Source: Heterodera schachtii
Taxonomy: Eukaryota; Nematoda; Chromadorea; Rhabditida; Heteroderidae
Direction: 5' to 3'
Assembly (NCBI GenBank): GCA_023374025.1
Contig: SIJG01000102.1
Location: forward strand, 1-64,000
DNA length: 64,000 nucleotides
Positions 1-9,938 of this stretch are shown in pieces. Each line of letters starts with the position of its first letter. Position 1 is the first letter of the stretch. The notes beneath the pieces are model-generated. The model saw only the letters and a program-made list of their open reading frames with translations, was not told the origin of the DNA and did no database searches. The position numbers were made by a program, and so were the translations under genes.

Positions 1-92
1 TTTAACCAATTCAATGTTAAAAATCTAGAATTGCCTAAATCAAAAAATTTGAATTTGCCAAAAAAAATTGGCTATTCAAATGGAAGACCCGG

Positions 93-494
93 CGGTCTAC
101 CTCAGTTGGGCCGGCACGATTGGGCCGGCACGGTTGGGCCCCAGCATAGTTTTCCACTATAACTTTCTACAACTTTTTTCTTTGTCATCCAAATCCGAAA
201 GCTTAATGTGTTTAGAAACTTTTTCTAAGCTATTGCTTCGCGATTAGACAAATACCAAAAAAGTTATACATGAAAATTTCGAAAAACTCAAAATTTTGAA
301 GTTTTTTCTTAATAAAAATTTTTCTAGGCTTTAAAATCTATCCGCTTTTTGTAAAGCTAATAGAGTATGTGAAGAGCTTTCGAATGATACCAACAATGTT
401 GGATTTGGATGTCAAAGAAAAAAGCTATTATGGAAAATCATGCTGGGGCCCAACCGTGCCGGCCCAAACGTGACGGCCCAACTGAGCGGTTCCG
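93..494. mobile_element. CGG-type inverted-repeat element, word TTGGGCCGGCAC
   Basis: Ends are CGGTCTACCTCAGTTGGG on the left and its near inverse (GCTCAGTTGGG inside CGGAACC) on the right. Flanking 8-mers AGACCCGG at 85-92 and 495-502 are identical, which marks a target duplication. The word GGGCCGGCAC occurs repeatedly beside each end. The AT-rich core contains CACTATAACTTT, CATCCAAATCC and CTATTAGC-like strings also found at 3930-4299. Confidence 0.8.
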
Positions 495-712
495 AGACCC
501 GGCAATGGCACTGCTCATAAAATAAATGCAACTTTTTTGTTCGAATTCTGATTCAGGTTAGGAATTGGGCAAAACCGAATTCAAATTCGTGATCAGCAAC
601 CTCGTAAACCCCAGAACTTCGTTACCATTCCCGAAAACCCCCGAAAAAGTCGGGATTTTCCGGTCCCGTCTCTTCAATGTCTTAAAAATGGACCAAATTG
701 ATCGCTTTTCAG

Positions 713-961
713 TTTGTGAAGAGACACCTCCGAAAGAGCCAAGTGTTGTTGACATCACTTATGACCCGGGTAAAATTAATGCAAACATTTTTTTAAAAAT
801 TCACCCCTTTATTGGGGGCAATTAAAATACTAATTGGGTTGTTCCAGCAATTGTCTCAGTGTCAAAGCCGCCGATCGCTGCTGCAGATGCGTCTGCACCG
901 CAGCAACCTGTTCAACAACCATCTGTTGCTGAACAGTTGCAGCGAATTGCTGACGATAAAA
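713..961 (+). CDS. LSM14-like exons: end of LSm domain and start of linker
   Basis: Exon 713-769 follows TTTTCAG and ends at G|GTAAAA; it encodes VCEETPPKEPSVVDITYDP. Exon 848-961 follows TTCCAG and ends at A|GTACAAAG. The split codon across the junction gives Ala, producing DPAIV, which is the motif found just after the LSm domain of vertebrate LSM14 proteins. The second exon continues into a Pro/Gln/Ala linker ending QLQRIADDK. The open frame running across 565-712 is intron sequence, because it resembles a dispersed repeat also seen near 18700. Confidence 0.8.
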
Positions 962-3900
962 GTACAAAGATTTGGAATTCGAACATTTGGAAATGAATAT
1001 GGACATGGGTTCCATGTTGGAAAGGACCTGGATTTCCTGGACAAAAATCCAATGCTTTTCATGTATAGCTAGCTAGCTTGGACTTGAATTTTTTGGAATT
1101 TTTTAAAAACAAACAAATGTTTGAAAACCTAAATCTAAAATATCTAAAGACACTAAATTAGGGCTGTGAATTTAAGTCACTAAAAATCTTCAAAAAGTCG
1201 ACTAAAAAAGTCATAAAAAATCGCCAAAGTCACAAAAAAGTCATAAAAAAGGCAAAAAAGTCACGAAAAATTTAAAAAAAGTCCTGAAAAATAGCCAAAA
1301 AGTCACAAAAAAATCCAAAAAAGCACGTAAAAAATGCAAAAAAGTCCTGGAAAATTAGGCGAAAGTTAAAAAAATCCCATTTATAAATAGGTACCTAAAA
1401 TAGGCATAAAAAAGAGATTCTTACAACAATTAAGAAAAAATTCATCCAGGTTTCATTACCTTTTCACCGATCGAAATTTTATTTTTCGGAATTTTCTTTG
1501 TATTTTTCGGCATTTTCTTCGCTAAAATTCAAATTTCGCCTCAAAAAGTCAAAAAAATCACGAAAAAAGTCGCAAAAAAAGTCATAAAAATCCAAAAAAG
1601 TGTAAAAAAGTCGCAAAAACTCAAAACAGTCATAAAAATCCAAAAAAGTATAAAAAAGTCATAAAAATATGCATGTTAGAAGCCTCAAACAGAGTTTAGA
1701 ACACTTTTTAAGTCATTTTATGGCCATTTAGAGTCAGCAAACAAAAAGTCATTTGACTTAAATTCCCAGCCCTACTACATAATAATGAGTTTTTAAATCT
1801 TATTTAATCCATTTTTTTGATAACTTGAAACAAATCATTGATCATTCAAAATAACAAATTCAAAAATATCATCCAGTAAATCCATGGTTTTCTTCGTGTA
1901 TAAAACTGGATGTTTTTTTTTAATTTGACCTGGACCTGATCCAGGTCGAGAGACTTGGATGGCTTTTTTTTGGCACTTTTTCTATTTGAATGGGTATCTG
2001 AGTCCCGGAACAGACATTTTGGCTTAAAATCCCTTCAAAAATTCTTCACTGTATTCACAAAAGTGTACAAAAAACGCATCATTTTAGCGTCCCAAAAATC
2101 TGCGACTTCTCCCCAACCGGTGCCGCAGCAACAAAAGAAGCAGCCGCCTCCGCTCGTCGCACCGCCCCCATACATTCCGTCGCCCATTGTGCCGTCCTCC
2201 GTCAAGCAGCCACCGCCTGTTGCCGGTGGTGTTGCACACAACAGCCAACAACAACAACCGTCCTACCGGACAGCAGTGACCGGTGAGACGGAAATTAGTT
2301 CTCTGTCTGTCTCTCTTTCTCTCTCTCTCTTCCCCTCTCTCTCTTTCTCTTTCTCCCTCTTTTTTCCTCTCTCTCTTCCCCTCTCTCTATCTCGCCCTCT
2401 CTCTCTCTCCCTCTTTTTTCTCTCTCCCTTTTTCTCTCTTTCTCTCTCCCTCTTTTTTCTCTCTCCCTTTTTCTCTCTCTCTCGCCCTCTCGCTCTCTCT
2501 CTCTCTCTCCCTATCTCTCTCTCCTCTCTCTCTCTCTCGTCTCTCTCTCTCTCTCTCTCTCTCGCCCCTCTCTCTCTCTCTCTCTCTCTCCTCTCTCCCT
2601 TTCTCTCCCTCATTTGTTCCACGGGATTTTCGTTGTCTCTAACCACGAATATTTCACCCAATTTTTGGCAAATTGGTGAATTGCGACCCCGAAAGAAACC
2701 CGGCATTTTTCCAGGAGGGGGAGGTGCAGTGACTGCGCAACATTTGGAGTCCAATTTGGGTGCGGCGTTTGGCCAGCGACCACAGCGCTCATTTTTCAAC
2801 CGTTCTTCCATTGTGGGTGGGGCTGAGGCAAAACAGTCGCCACAACAGCAGCAACAACAACAACAACCACGGGGCCAAGGGGTTCGAAATTGTTATGGAA
2901 AGAAATTAACATTATTTTTAATGGGTGTAAAAATTAGGAATAGAAACCGAAAAAGGGAACAGGACAAAATCACGCCGCCAGAAATTTTTAAAAAAAATTT
3001 TTCAAACAGAATTTTTAAAGAAAAAAATATTAGAAAATTTTTTTTATAAGGAAATTAAAAAAAAATTAGGAAAAATTTTATCAGATTTTTTTTTGAAATT
3101 TTATGAAAAATTACTAAATTAGGAAAAATTTTATGAGATTTTTTTGAAATTTTATGAAAAATTACTAAGTTTTTTCAGAAAATTTTCCAAAAAATTTTTA
3201 TTTTTCTTGAAATTTTCTTATAAAAAAATTTTCTAAGGTTTTTTCTTGAAAAAATCTAGGTTTGAAAAATTTTTTAAAATTTCTAGCGGCGTGATTTTGT
3301 CCCGGCGTGATTTCGGCGGCGGGATTTTGGGGTGCTTCCCCGAAAAAACCCTAATTTCGCTTTTTTTGCTTATAAGTTTGCTCAAGAGCAACCAAATTTA
3401 TAATTCTTGATCTCATTCGATAGCCCTGAGGGTTTTCTATTAATTTGTAAAATTTCATTAACTTTCAAAGTTGTGCCAATAAGAACTCAGAAAAAGCATG
3501 GGTTTTTTTTTTTGAACATTTTTTGTAATAACTTTTTAGAAAATTAATAAAAAAAAAAAAAATTTTTTTTTTTTGAAGTTTTGCAGACTAATGGAAAGCT
3601 TTCATAATAATGGTATAAAAAATGAAATTTTGTTAATTTCTAAAGAAAAAGAATTTTTAATTTTTTACAGTTTTTCGATTCATTTTCCAACTCCAATTAC
3701 AACCAGCAACAACAGCAGCAGCACAATCGGCGTCCATATTTTCAGCAACGCCAACCATTGCAGCAACAACAGCCCCCATTTCATTACCAAGGCATGTGTT
3801 ATGGAGCACAGTAATGATTTGGGTGCCAAATTATGAATGAATATGCGCCGCAATGAAACCGAATTACAGGCCCAGCCAACGGAAAAACAAAAAAAAAAAA

Positions 3901-6900
3901 AAATTTTTCGAAAAATTGGCAAATTTTTTCGGTCTACCTCAGTTGGGCGCGCACGGTTGGGCGCCAGCACATGTTTTTCCACTATAACTTTTTTCTTTGT
4001 CATCCAAATCCAACAATCTTGGTATCATTCGAGAACTCTTCAGATGCTCTAATAGCCTTGCAAAAGTCCAAAAAATTTTGTTAATTTGAACCAATTTATG
4101 GCCAAAAAAGTTGGAAAATTTGGTTTTTTGAATTCTTCTGGCCATAACTTTTTTGAATATAAACTAAATTTTTTTAAATAATTTTACAGGCTAATAGAGG
4201 GCACTTAGAGCTTTCCAATGATATCAACAATGTTGGATTTGGTTGACAAAGAAAAAAGTTATAGCTAAAAACATGCTGGCGCCCAACTGAGCGGTTCCGA
4301 ATTTTTTTGAAAATTCTAACCAATTTTCTTAACAATCTGCATTAAATTTCTCGGCGCTGAAAATTTTAAAAACACTGGATTTTGGAATTCTGCTCGACGA
4401 GTTAAAAAACAGAATCCCATGAATTTTTTTTTTTTTTTCTGGTACGGCCTGACCACCTCCTCCTCTCCTTATTAGGCAATAATGTTCGTCGTGGTGGCGG
4501 TGCCGGTGGAGGTGGACCGTATCCGCAACAACAACAGTCGGGCATCGGTCGTCAACCGTACCAATACCATCACAGCCAACAATTTCGAGCAGGACAGCAT
4601 CAACAACAACAACCGCAGCAATTCTACCAGCCACGCTTTGATGGCGACTTTGACTTTGAGAAGGCCAACCAACAGTTCCAAACCATTGGCGACCTTGGTG
4701 ACAAAATTGCGGAGCTGGGCCTGAATGGTGAGGACATGTCCTCCCCAAAAAATTTGTGTATTAAATTTGGAATTTGGCCATATGTGTCAGGAATATGTCG
4801 GCATGCCGTTTTCCCGACCTTTTTCTGATTCGGAATTCCGATTGCCGAAAATTTTTGAGCCTTCGGAATTTCGGTTTCCGATTGCCAAAAATTTTTGAGC
4901 CTTCGGAATTTCGATTTCTGAAATTTTTTGAGGGTGTTAGCACACATCCCTAGCAAGGGCGTAGCCAGACCCTTGGCTTCGGGGGGGGGGGGGGGCTGAA
5001 GTCAAATATTCGATTTTTAGGGGGTGTATTTTTCGTTTTTCAGTCGATATTTAAGGGTGTATTTTTCGTTTTTTGAAATCCCGAATTATGGGGTGTATTT
5101 TACAAAATTTTTCGCCGTTTTTCGCCAAAAAATTACTATTTTTTGCCATTTTGGTCCCCATTTTTCAAAAATATGGTAAAATGGGGGTCCGGCGGTGCCG
5201 GTAGGCGCCGCCAGGAAAATTTTTGGGTATTTTAATGCATTTTTGTTAAGAAAATTGCTTAAAATTTCAAGAAAATTTACTGAAAATTCGATTGGCCATG
5301 TGGCAAAAAGTAAAAAATTTGTGAATTTTTCGATTTTCCAACATAAAATGTATGAAATTTATTTTGCACGAGAAACTGGCATACCCCCTAATTCATATTA
5401 GACTAAAAAAAAAAAAAAATTGTTTTTTTTTCTACACAGAAATTGAGAAATTGCCCTCTGTGCGCGGGAGTGCCCGTGGCTCCGAGGAACGAAGCATTTC
5501 GAGCGGGAGCACTGCAAGCGAAAAAAACATTGGCAGTGCCAACAAAAGCCCTCCCGTCGTGGCGGTGGTGGCGGAGAATTTTTATGACAAAAATTCGTCA
5601 TTTTTTGACAAGTAATAAAATTTATTTAGGCAATTTTTTTTGGGTGCACTTCATTTCCCCCCCCCCGTCGTTTCCCCCCCGGAAAATTTAAAAAAAAAAA
5701 TTTTCAAACCAAGAAATTTTTCATAAAAAAATTCTTAGGAAATTTCTTAGTAAGAAAATTTCAAGAAAAAAAATTTTTTGAAAAATTTTTCAGCGATTTT
5801 TTTTGAAATTTTGTGATGAACTACTAAGTTTTTTCAAAAATATCGCTGAAAAATTTTTCAAAAAATTTTTTTTCTTGAAATTTTCTTACTAAGAAATTTC
5901 CTAAGAATTTTTTTGTGAAAAATTTCTTGGTTTGAAAATTTTTTTAAAAAAAATTTTCCGGGGGGGGAAACGACCTGCTCCCATTTTTTTAATTTGTGAA
6001 TTTTTGCGCCTTTTCAGCATTTCATGTGATGCGCTTGAGCGCGAAGAAGGGTCAGTTAAAAGAATGAGTTCAATTAAAAAGTTGTTGACTATAAGGGATC
6101 GATAAAGAAATTGAGAATTTCGGCCAATTTTTAACAAATTTTAGCATAAAAAATAAAAAAGAAGGGAATTTTACGGATTTTTTGGAAAAATTTAGCGAAA
6201 TCTTTTGGCAAAAAATTGGTTAGGGAGCAGGGATGCACGAAAACTTCAAAAAAAAAAATTTCGTACACGAAAACGAAACGAAAAAGCGCATTCGATACGA
6301 AAACGAAACACGAAACGAAAAAAAATATTTTGAAAACCGAAAACGAAACCCGAAACGAAAAACAAAATTTTGAAAACCGAAAACGAAACGAAAAAACTTT
6401 AGTGGACGAAAACGAAACACGAAAACGAAACTCAAAAAGTGCCGAAAATGAAGGCCGAAACGAAAACGACACGAAATTTCGTGCATCCCTGTTAGGGAGG
6501 TCTTGGAGAGGGGGTACCAATAAGGAAAATCGAAAATTGTAACAAAATATATTAATTTTAATATTAATTTTAATTGAATGTTTTTCATTTCCAGGAAGAA
6601 TAACCGAGTCGACTGGAAAAAGGAGGTGAGACAAAGCTAAATGGTTCAAATAAAAATTTTAAAAAAAAATAATTTTAGCGAATTACGAACCAGGAAACAT
6701 TTGGCCAAATGGTGAGTTTTTAAATTTCCATCTGATGATTGACTAATTCGGCTCTTCGATAAAAAAAAAGAGGCTAGGACTTTGAAATGTCGAATTCGAT
6801 CAAGGAGGGTTGGAACTCCGAATTCCGGCTATCAAATTTTCATATACACCATAAAAAACGCTGTTTCTCTTTTTTCGGCGGAAATTTGGGGTGCACCCCA

Positions 6901-8326
6901 AAATATCGCCGCCGAAATATCGCCGAGACAAAATATCGCCGCAGAAATTAAAAAAATTTTTTCTCAAACATAGAAATTTTCAAGAAAAAAATCTTAAGAA
7001 ATTTTTTAAAAGAAAATTTCCTGAAAAAAATCATTGAAAATTTTTTTTTTTGGAAAAATTTTCTCAAAAACTTACAAGGGAACATTTCGAACTGTAAGTG
7101 TTCAAATCACTTTAAAACCAATTTTTTCGTGTAGAGCATAGTCGATTTACTATTGTAAATTTTTGGCTTTTTTGGCTACGGCGCCAAAAGTGATCAGAAA
7201 AAGGCGATCAAAGTTTTGAAAAATCTATAAAAATGATTAAATTTTTAAAAATTCATAAAAAATTATAAAATAATGATAAGAGTAATTAAACTTTTTTTAA
7301 AATGATCAGCAAACAATTCTCTATCAAATAGCATCATTAAATAAATTAAAATAACTGAATAAAAAAATACTAGGTGGAATAATACTTTGAAAAAATTCAA
7401 AATAATTCATCATCTGCCCAGCGGATCCGAACCCATGACAAAAGGTCATTAAAATAAAGAGGAAAAAATTAATCAAATTAACAAATTTTTACAGGCTTTT
7501 CCATTTGATCGCCTTTTTCTGATCATTTTTGGCGCCGTAGCCAAAAAAGCCAAAAATTTACAATAGTAAATCGACTATGCCCTACACGATAAAATTGGTT
7601 TTAAAGCGATTTGAACACTTACAGTTCGAAATGTTCCCTTGTTAGCAATTTTCATAAAATTCGAAAAAATCACTGAAAATTTTTTCAAAAATTTTTTTCT
7701 TGAAATTTTCTTACTAAGAAATTTCCTAAGAATTTTTTTATGAAAAATTTCTAGGTTTAAAAAAAATGTTTTTTAATTTCTGCGGCGATATTTTGTCTCG
7801 GCGATATTTCGACCGGCGATATTCCGGCGGCGATATTTTGTCCCGTCCCCGAAATTTGCCCCCCCCCATGAGGGATTTTTGCAATTCGTGCCAAAATTTT
7901 CTTCTTTTTTTTTTAAATATGCCGAAACCGGGGGGGGGGGGGGTGGAGGATTAGTAGTGGCACTGTTCAAAATTAGATGAGATACTGGAATTTTTTAATT
8001 TTTCTACAATTTGTAACAAAAAAACAAAGGCTGTCCGTACAATGATGCATCATCACAATCACAATCACTATCAGCGGGGTGGAGGAGGACGAGGTGGTGG
8101 CCCATGGGCATCCCCCGCGGCATATCGCGGCGGCGGCGGCAGTGGCTACAACAATTATCATCTTTACAACCCGCAGCAACATTATTACTACCAACAACCG
8201 CAACACCGAAATCACTATCATAACAACAACAGCAACAACCGTTTCGGCACGCAACGCCATTACCAAGCGACGGCAGCGACGGGCGCGGCATCGGCACAAC
8301 AACAACAACAACAAATGCAGCAATAG
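713..8326 (+). CDS. LSM14 / CAR-1 / Trailer hitch family RNA-binding protein, 5' truncated by window edge
   Basis: Eleven exons join in phase: 713-769, 848-961, 2088-2282, 2715-2881, 3671-3797, 4476-4727, 5440-5611, 6018-6050, 6595-6625, 6679-6711, 8030-8326 (about 492 codons). The chain shows the end of an LSm domain (VCEETPPKEP, then DPAIV), a Gln/Pro-rich linker, an FDF box (FDGDFDFEKANQQF), an FFD box (FYDKNSSFFDNISCD) and a TFG box (RITNQETFGQM). That order is the signature of LSM14/RAP55, C. elegans CAR-1, Drosophila Trailer hitch and yeast Scd6. Family members bind mRNA, recruit DDX6-type helicase through the FDF/FFD/TFG region and repress translation in P bodies and germ granules. The initiator and most of the LSm fold must lie left of position 1; bases 1-712 contain repeats and intron only. 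The last acceptor (AAACAAAG before 8030) is weak, but its phase fits. Family identity is firm; exact borders are inferred. Confidence 0.9.
1159..1774. mobile_element. TAGGG-type (hAT-like) element, word AAAAAGTCA
   Basis: Termini are TAGGGCTGTGAATTTAAGTC and its inverse (GACTTAAATTCCCAGCCCTA). Between them the word AAAAAGTCA or its variants occurs more than fifteen times, on the same strand in both halves. No open frame is present. The flanking 8-mers do not match, so the target duplication has decayed. It lies in an LSM14-like intron. Confidence 0.7.
2088..3797 (+). CDS. LSM14-like exons: Pro/Gln-rich linker
   Basis: Three exons (2088-2282, 2715-2881, 3671-3797) encode low-complexity sequence: proline-rich (PPPLVAPPPYIPSP), then Gly/Gln-rich with QRPQRSFFNRSS, then Asn/Gln-rich with RRPYFQQRQP. 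Phases are 1, 0 and 1 at the three 3' borders and match each following exon. The first intron here holds a 300-bp CT-rich tract (2300-2610) and the second holds an inserted inverted-repeat element (2955-3339). Such unstructured linkers between LSm and FDF are usual for the family. The open frames through the CT tract, long on both strands, are artefacts of dinucleotide repeats. Confidence 0.75.
2300..2610 (+). repeat. CT-rich polypyrimidine tract
   Basis: About 310 bases of TCTCTC with CCC and TTT interruptions, inside an LSM14-like intron directly after the donor at 2283. It gives long false open frames on both strands (Ser/Leu or Arg/Glu repeats). Confidence 0.9.
2955..3339. mobile_element. 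GGG-type palindromic element, word AAAATCACGCC
   Basis: Ends GGGAACAGGACAAAATC and GATTTTGGGGTGCTTCC (rightmost). CCGAAAAA flanks both sides at 2947-2954 and 3340-3347. The word GGCGTGATTT is iterated near the right end and its inverse near the left. The core is a weak AT-rich palindrome with GAAATTTTATGAAAAATTAC. It lies in the LSM14-like intron between 2881 and 3671. Confidence 0.8.
3930..4299. mobile_element. CGG-type element, word TTGGGCGC
   Basis: Ends CGGTCTACCTCAGTTGGGC and GCCCAACTGAGCGGTTCCG, flanked by AATTTTTT at 3922-3929 and 4300-4307. Its core is the same as that of 93-494 (CACTATAACTTTTT, GTCATCCAAATCCAAC, GGTATCATTCGA) but the word changes from GGGCCGGC to GGGCGCGC and GGGCGCC. 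Confidence 0.85.
4476..4727 (+). CDS. LSM14-like exon: RGG/Gln-rich segment and FDF box
   Basis: The acceptor CCTTATTAG precedes 4476 and the donor is G|GTGAGG. The exon encodes NNVRRGGGAGGGGPYPQ, a Gln/His-rich stretch, then RFDGDFDFEKANQQF and QTIGDLGDKIAELGLNG. FDGDFDFE with the following Asn and Phe is the FDF motif that contacts the RecA2 lobe of DDX6/Dhh1/CGH-1 helicases in the LSM14 and EDC3 families. This is the strongest single identifier of the gene. Confidence 0.9.
4956..5215. repeat. Partial AAGGGCGTAGCCA element with shared core module
   Basis: Starts with CAAGGGCGTAGCCAGACC, the terminal sequence also found in both introns at 54145 and 58243. It then holds three copies of GGGTGTATTTTTCG, the string seen in several hAT-like elements, and ends near a GC-rich hairpin at 5189-5213. 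No right terminal repeat was found. Confidence 0.5.
5440..6711 (+). CDS. LSM14-like exons: FFD and TFG boxes
   Basis: Four short exons: 5440-5611, 6018-6050, 6595-6625 and 6679-6711. Together they read FYDKNSSFFDNISCDALEREEG, interrupted after FFD by an intron at codon phase 2, then KNNRVDWKKE and RITNQETFGQM. These correspond to the FFD box (human FFDNISCE) and the TFG box (ETFG) of LSM14, which bind partners such as 4E-T and DDX6. All phases (2, 2, 0, 0) agree. The intron at 5612-6017 contains an inserted inverted-repeat element at 5641-5982 with its target duplication. Confidence 0.88.
5641..5982. mobile_element. GGG-type palindromic element, word GTCGTTTCCCCC
   Basis: Ends TGGGTGCACTTCATTTCC and GGAAACGACCTGCTCCC, flanked by ATTTTTTT at 5633-5640 and 5983-5990. 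The arms form a long inverted repeat (AAATTTTTCATAAAAAAATT with its inverse). Same family as 43767-44239, inserted here in the opposite orientation and starting 29 bases after an LSM14 exon. Confidence 0.85.
6228..6491. mobile_element. CAGGG-type (hAT-like) element, word CGAAAACGAAAC
   Basis: Termini CAGGGATGCACGAAA and TTTCGTGCATCCCTG, flanked by TTAGGGAG at 6220-6227 and 6492-6499. The 264-bp interior is almost only CGAAAACGAAAC-type words. Terminal sequence resembles the Ac family of hAT transposons (CAGGGATGAAA), which also make 8-bp duplications. Confidence 0.9.
6889..7850. mobile_element. GGG-type palindromic element, word ATATCGCC, with nested insertion
   Basis: Left end GGGTGCACCCCAAAATATCG, right end ATATTTTGTCCCGTCCCC, flanked by GAAATTTG at 6881-6888 and 7851-7858. 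The word ATATCGCC occurs three to four times at each end. A second element (7075-7641) sits in the middle and splits the palindrome. Lies in the last LSM14-like intron. Confidence 0.88.
7075..7641. mobile_element. Nested inverted-repeat element with TTA duplication
   Basis: Long terminal inverted repeats of about 145 bp begin CAAGGGAACATTTCGAAC and end with the inverse. TTA flanks both sides (7072-7074, 7642-7644). A 3-bp TWA duplication is typical of PIF/Harbinger-type elements; no transposase frame is present, so this would be a non-autonomous copy. A decayed relative is at 45851-45990 and a fragment near 17195-17260. Confidence 0.7.
8030..8326 (+). CDS. LSM14-like terminal exon: His, Gly and Gln-rich tail
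   Basis: The frame opened by the TFG exon continues as AVRTMMHHHNHNHYQRGGGG, then Tyr/Gly/Asn/Gln-rich sequence with RFGTQRHYQATAATG, and ends in QQQQQQMQQ before TAG at 8324-8326. RGG-like and low-complexity C-termini are normal in LSM14 proteins. The acceptor is short of pyrimidines, so the 5' border is the least certain of this gene. Confidence 0.75.
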   Translation, partial: AVRTMMHHHNHNHYQRGGGGRGGGPWASPAAYRGGGGSGYNNYHLYNPQQHYYYQQPQHRNHYHNNNSNNRFGTQRHYQATAATGAASAQQQQQQMQQ

Positions 8327-8586
8327 AATAATGGCAACAACAAAAAAAAGTGCCGAAAGAAAAAAGGCGAAACGCGCGAGTGGAGAGAGAGAGAGAGGAA
8401 TTTGTTATGAGAAATGAGAAAACTATATGGCAAAGATGGACAGATGACAGATTTTGGCATTTTATTTGTTTTATATGGAATTTGTGATGAGTGACAAGCA
8501 ACTGAAAAGGGGAGGGAGTCAAAAAATGAAAATTTTCTTGCCATACAAATTTTACAAAAATCCACAAAATTTGGTATAACTCTTTA

Positions 8587-8592
8587 AATAAA
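8587..8592 (+). terminator. Polyadenylation signal of the LSM14-like gene
   Basis: AATAAA lies about 260 bases after the stop codon, inside AT-rich 3' sequence, and is the first canonical signal downstream. Assignment is by position only. Confidence 0.4.
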
Positions 8593-9519
8593 AAAGATAA
8601 AAATTTCGAATTTTTCCCGACGGCGCCTGTCGCCACCGATGCCATTATCATCTTTTTTTAAATATGAAATTTTTTATTATTTTAATGATTTGTGGGAATT
8701 TTTTTTTAAGATAATTCAGAAAATGTTCGTTCTCTCACATATTCCATATATGCTTTTTTTTGGCAAATTTAGGAGATGCGTTTAAGTTTAAAATTCTTAA
8801 GACATTTAAGCGATAAATAATACACTCAAAATGTTTTTTTTTTTTTTTTTTTAGAATTCACGTCCTATTTTTTTAAATGAGTGTTTGGCATTATTTACTC
8901 AAAATATTCAACTACCATTATTGACTTCCTTTTTTTCATTCGAATTTTGTATGTGAACCCTTTCTAATAGTTCATTATTATTATTATTCATTATCTAACA
9001 CTCAAATTGTCCCAACCATTTTGGCCTCATTTTGTTTCTTAAATGGAAGGCAGTTGCCAAATTATACTGATTGAAATTTCCTACGATTATTTTTTTTATT
9101 GATTGATTGTATCGCTTTCGAAAATTCATTAAATCATCTTAATTGATCACAACACTTTTTGTTAAATTGATTTAACTATGGAGATGGATGGAAACACATA
9201 AAGTTTGGTTTTGTTTGTACTTACAATGGCACAATAATTTTTATATGGCCATATGGCAACAAAATTGTTTTTTATGAGTTAAAAATTGGTTAAATTTAGA
9301 AAAAAAAACTGAAACTCTAGCTTTTTTTCAAAATTTTCCCGGCGGCGCCTCTCGGCACCGCCGGACCCCCCCCCCCCCTTTGTACCCCAAATTTTTTTTA
9401 AAAATGCGCAGTAAAAAAGGGTTTCGAAAAGCAAAAAAGGCCGATTTACAGGCTTGATATAATTATAAGCTAAAATATAAAATTATAAATTTTTTTTCGA
9501 ATTTTTAATCAAATTTCAA

Positions 9520-9640
9520 AAATTTTGAAAATTGGGACCGGGACCGGGAGTCCCGGAAAAACGGGACTCCCGGAGCCGGGATCCCGTCCCGGTCCATTTT
9601 CCAAGTCCCGGTCCCGGCCATTTCAAAATTCCGGTCTCTA
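9520..9640. repeat. GGGACCGGGAC word-repeat fragment
   Basis: GGGACCGGGA, GTCCCGG and their inverses are iterated over about 110 bases, ending CCGGTCTCTA on the right. It resembles the complete small elements at 32735-32915 and 34293-34465. The left terminus is not recognisable. Confidence 0.55.
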
Positions 9641-9938
9641 GTAATTTTAGGCGCTGAAAACGAATCTGACATTTATTTTATTAATCATCCATTTTAAAGT
9701 TACACGACTAAATTTTATTCATTAGCGATTAATGGGAGAAAAGGCTCAAAATTGTGTGGCATTTTACTAAAAATGAATGTCTATCACAACAGTATTTATT
9801 GGATCGACTCAAGTGTTCAAAGACCACTCATAGATTATAAAATCCATTTCAAGCTGCAGTCACAGATTACGCGGTAATCTTTTTAAAAATTTGCCTCCTA
9901 TTTAATTAATAATATTGAATTTTTCTGGTAAAATTATC

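Noticed and set aside
565..825. Plus-strand frame MGKTEFKFVISN
   Set aside because: Crosses an acceptor and a donor of the LSM14-like gene; the part before 713 resembles a dispersed repeat seen near 18715.
2263..2811. Long minus-strand open frame rich in Arg and Glu
   Set aside because: It is the complement of a CT repeat; composition is purely that of the dinucleotide tract and it overlaps spliced exons on the other strand.
6131..6649. Phe/Arg/Ser-rich minus-strand frame
   Set aside because: Produced by CGAAAACGAAAC repeats of the element at 6228-6491.
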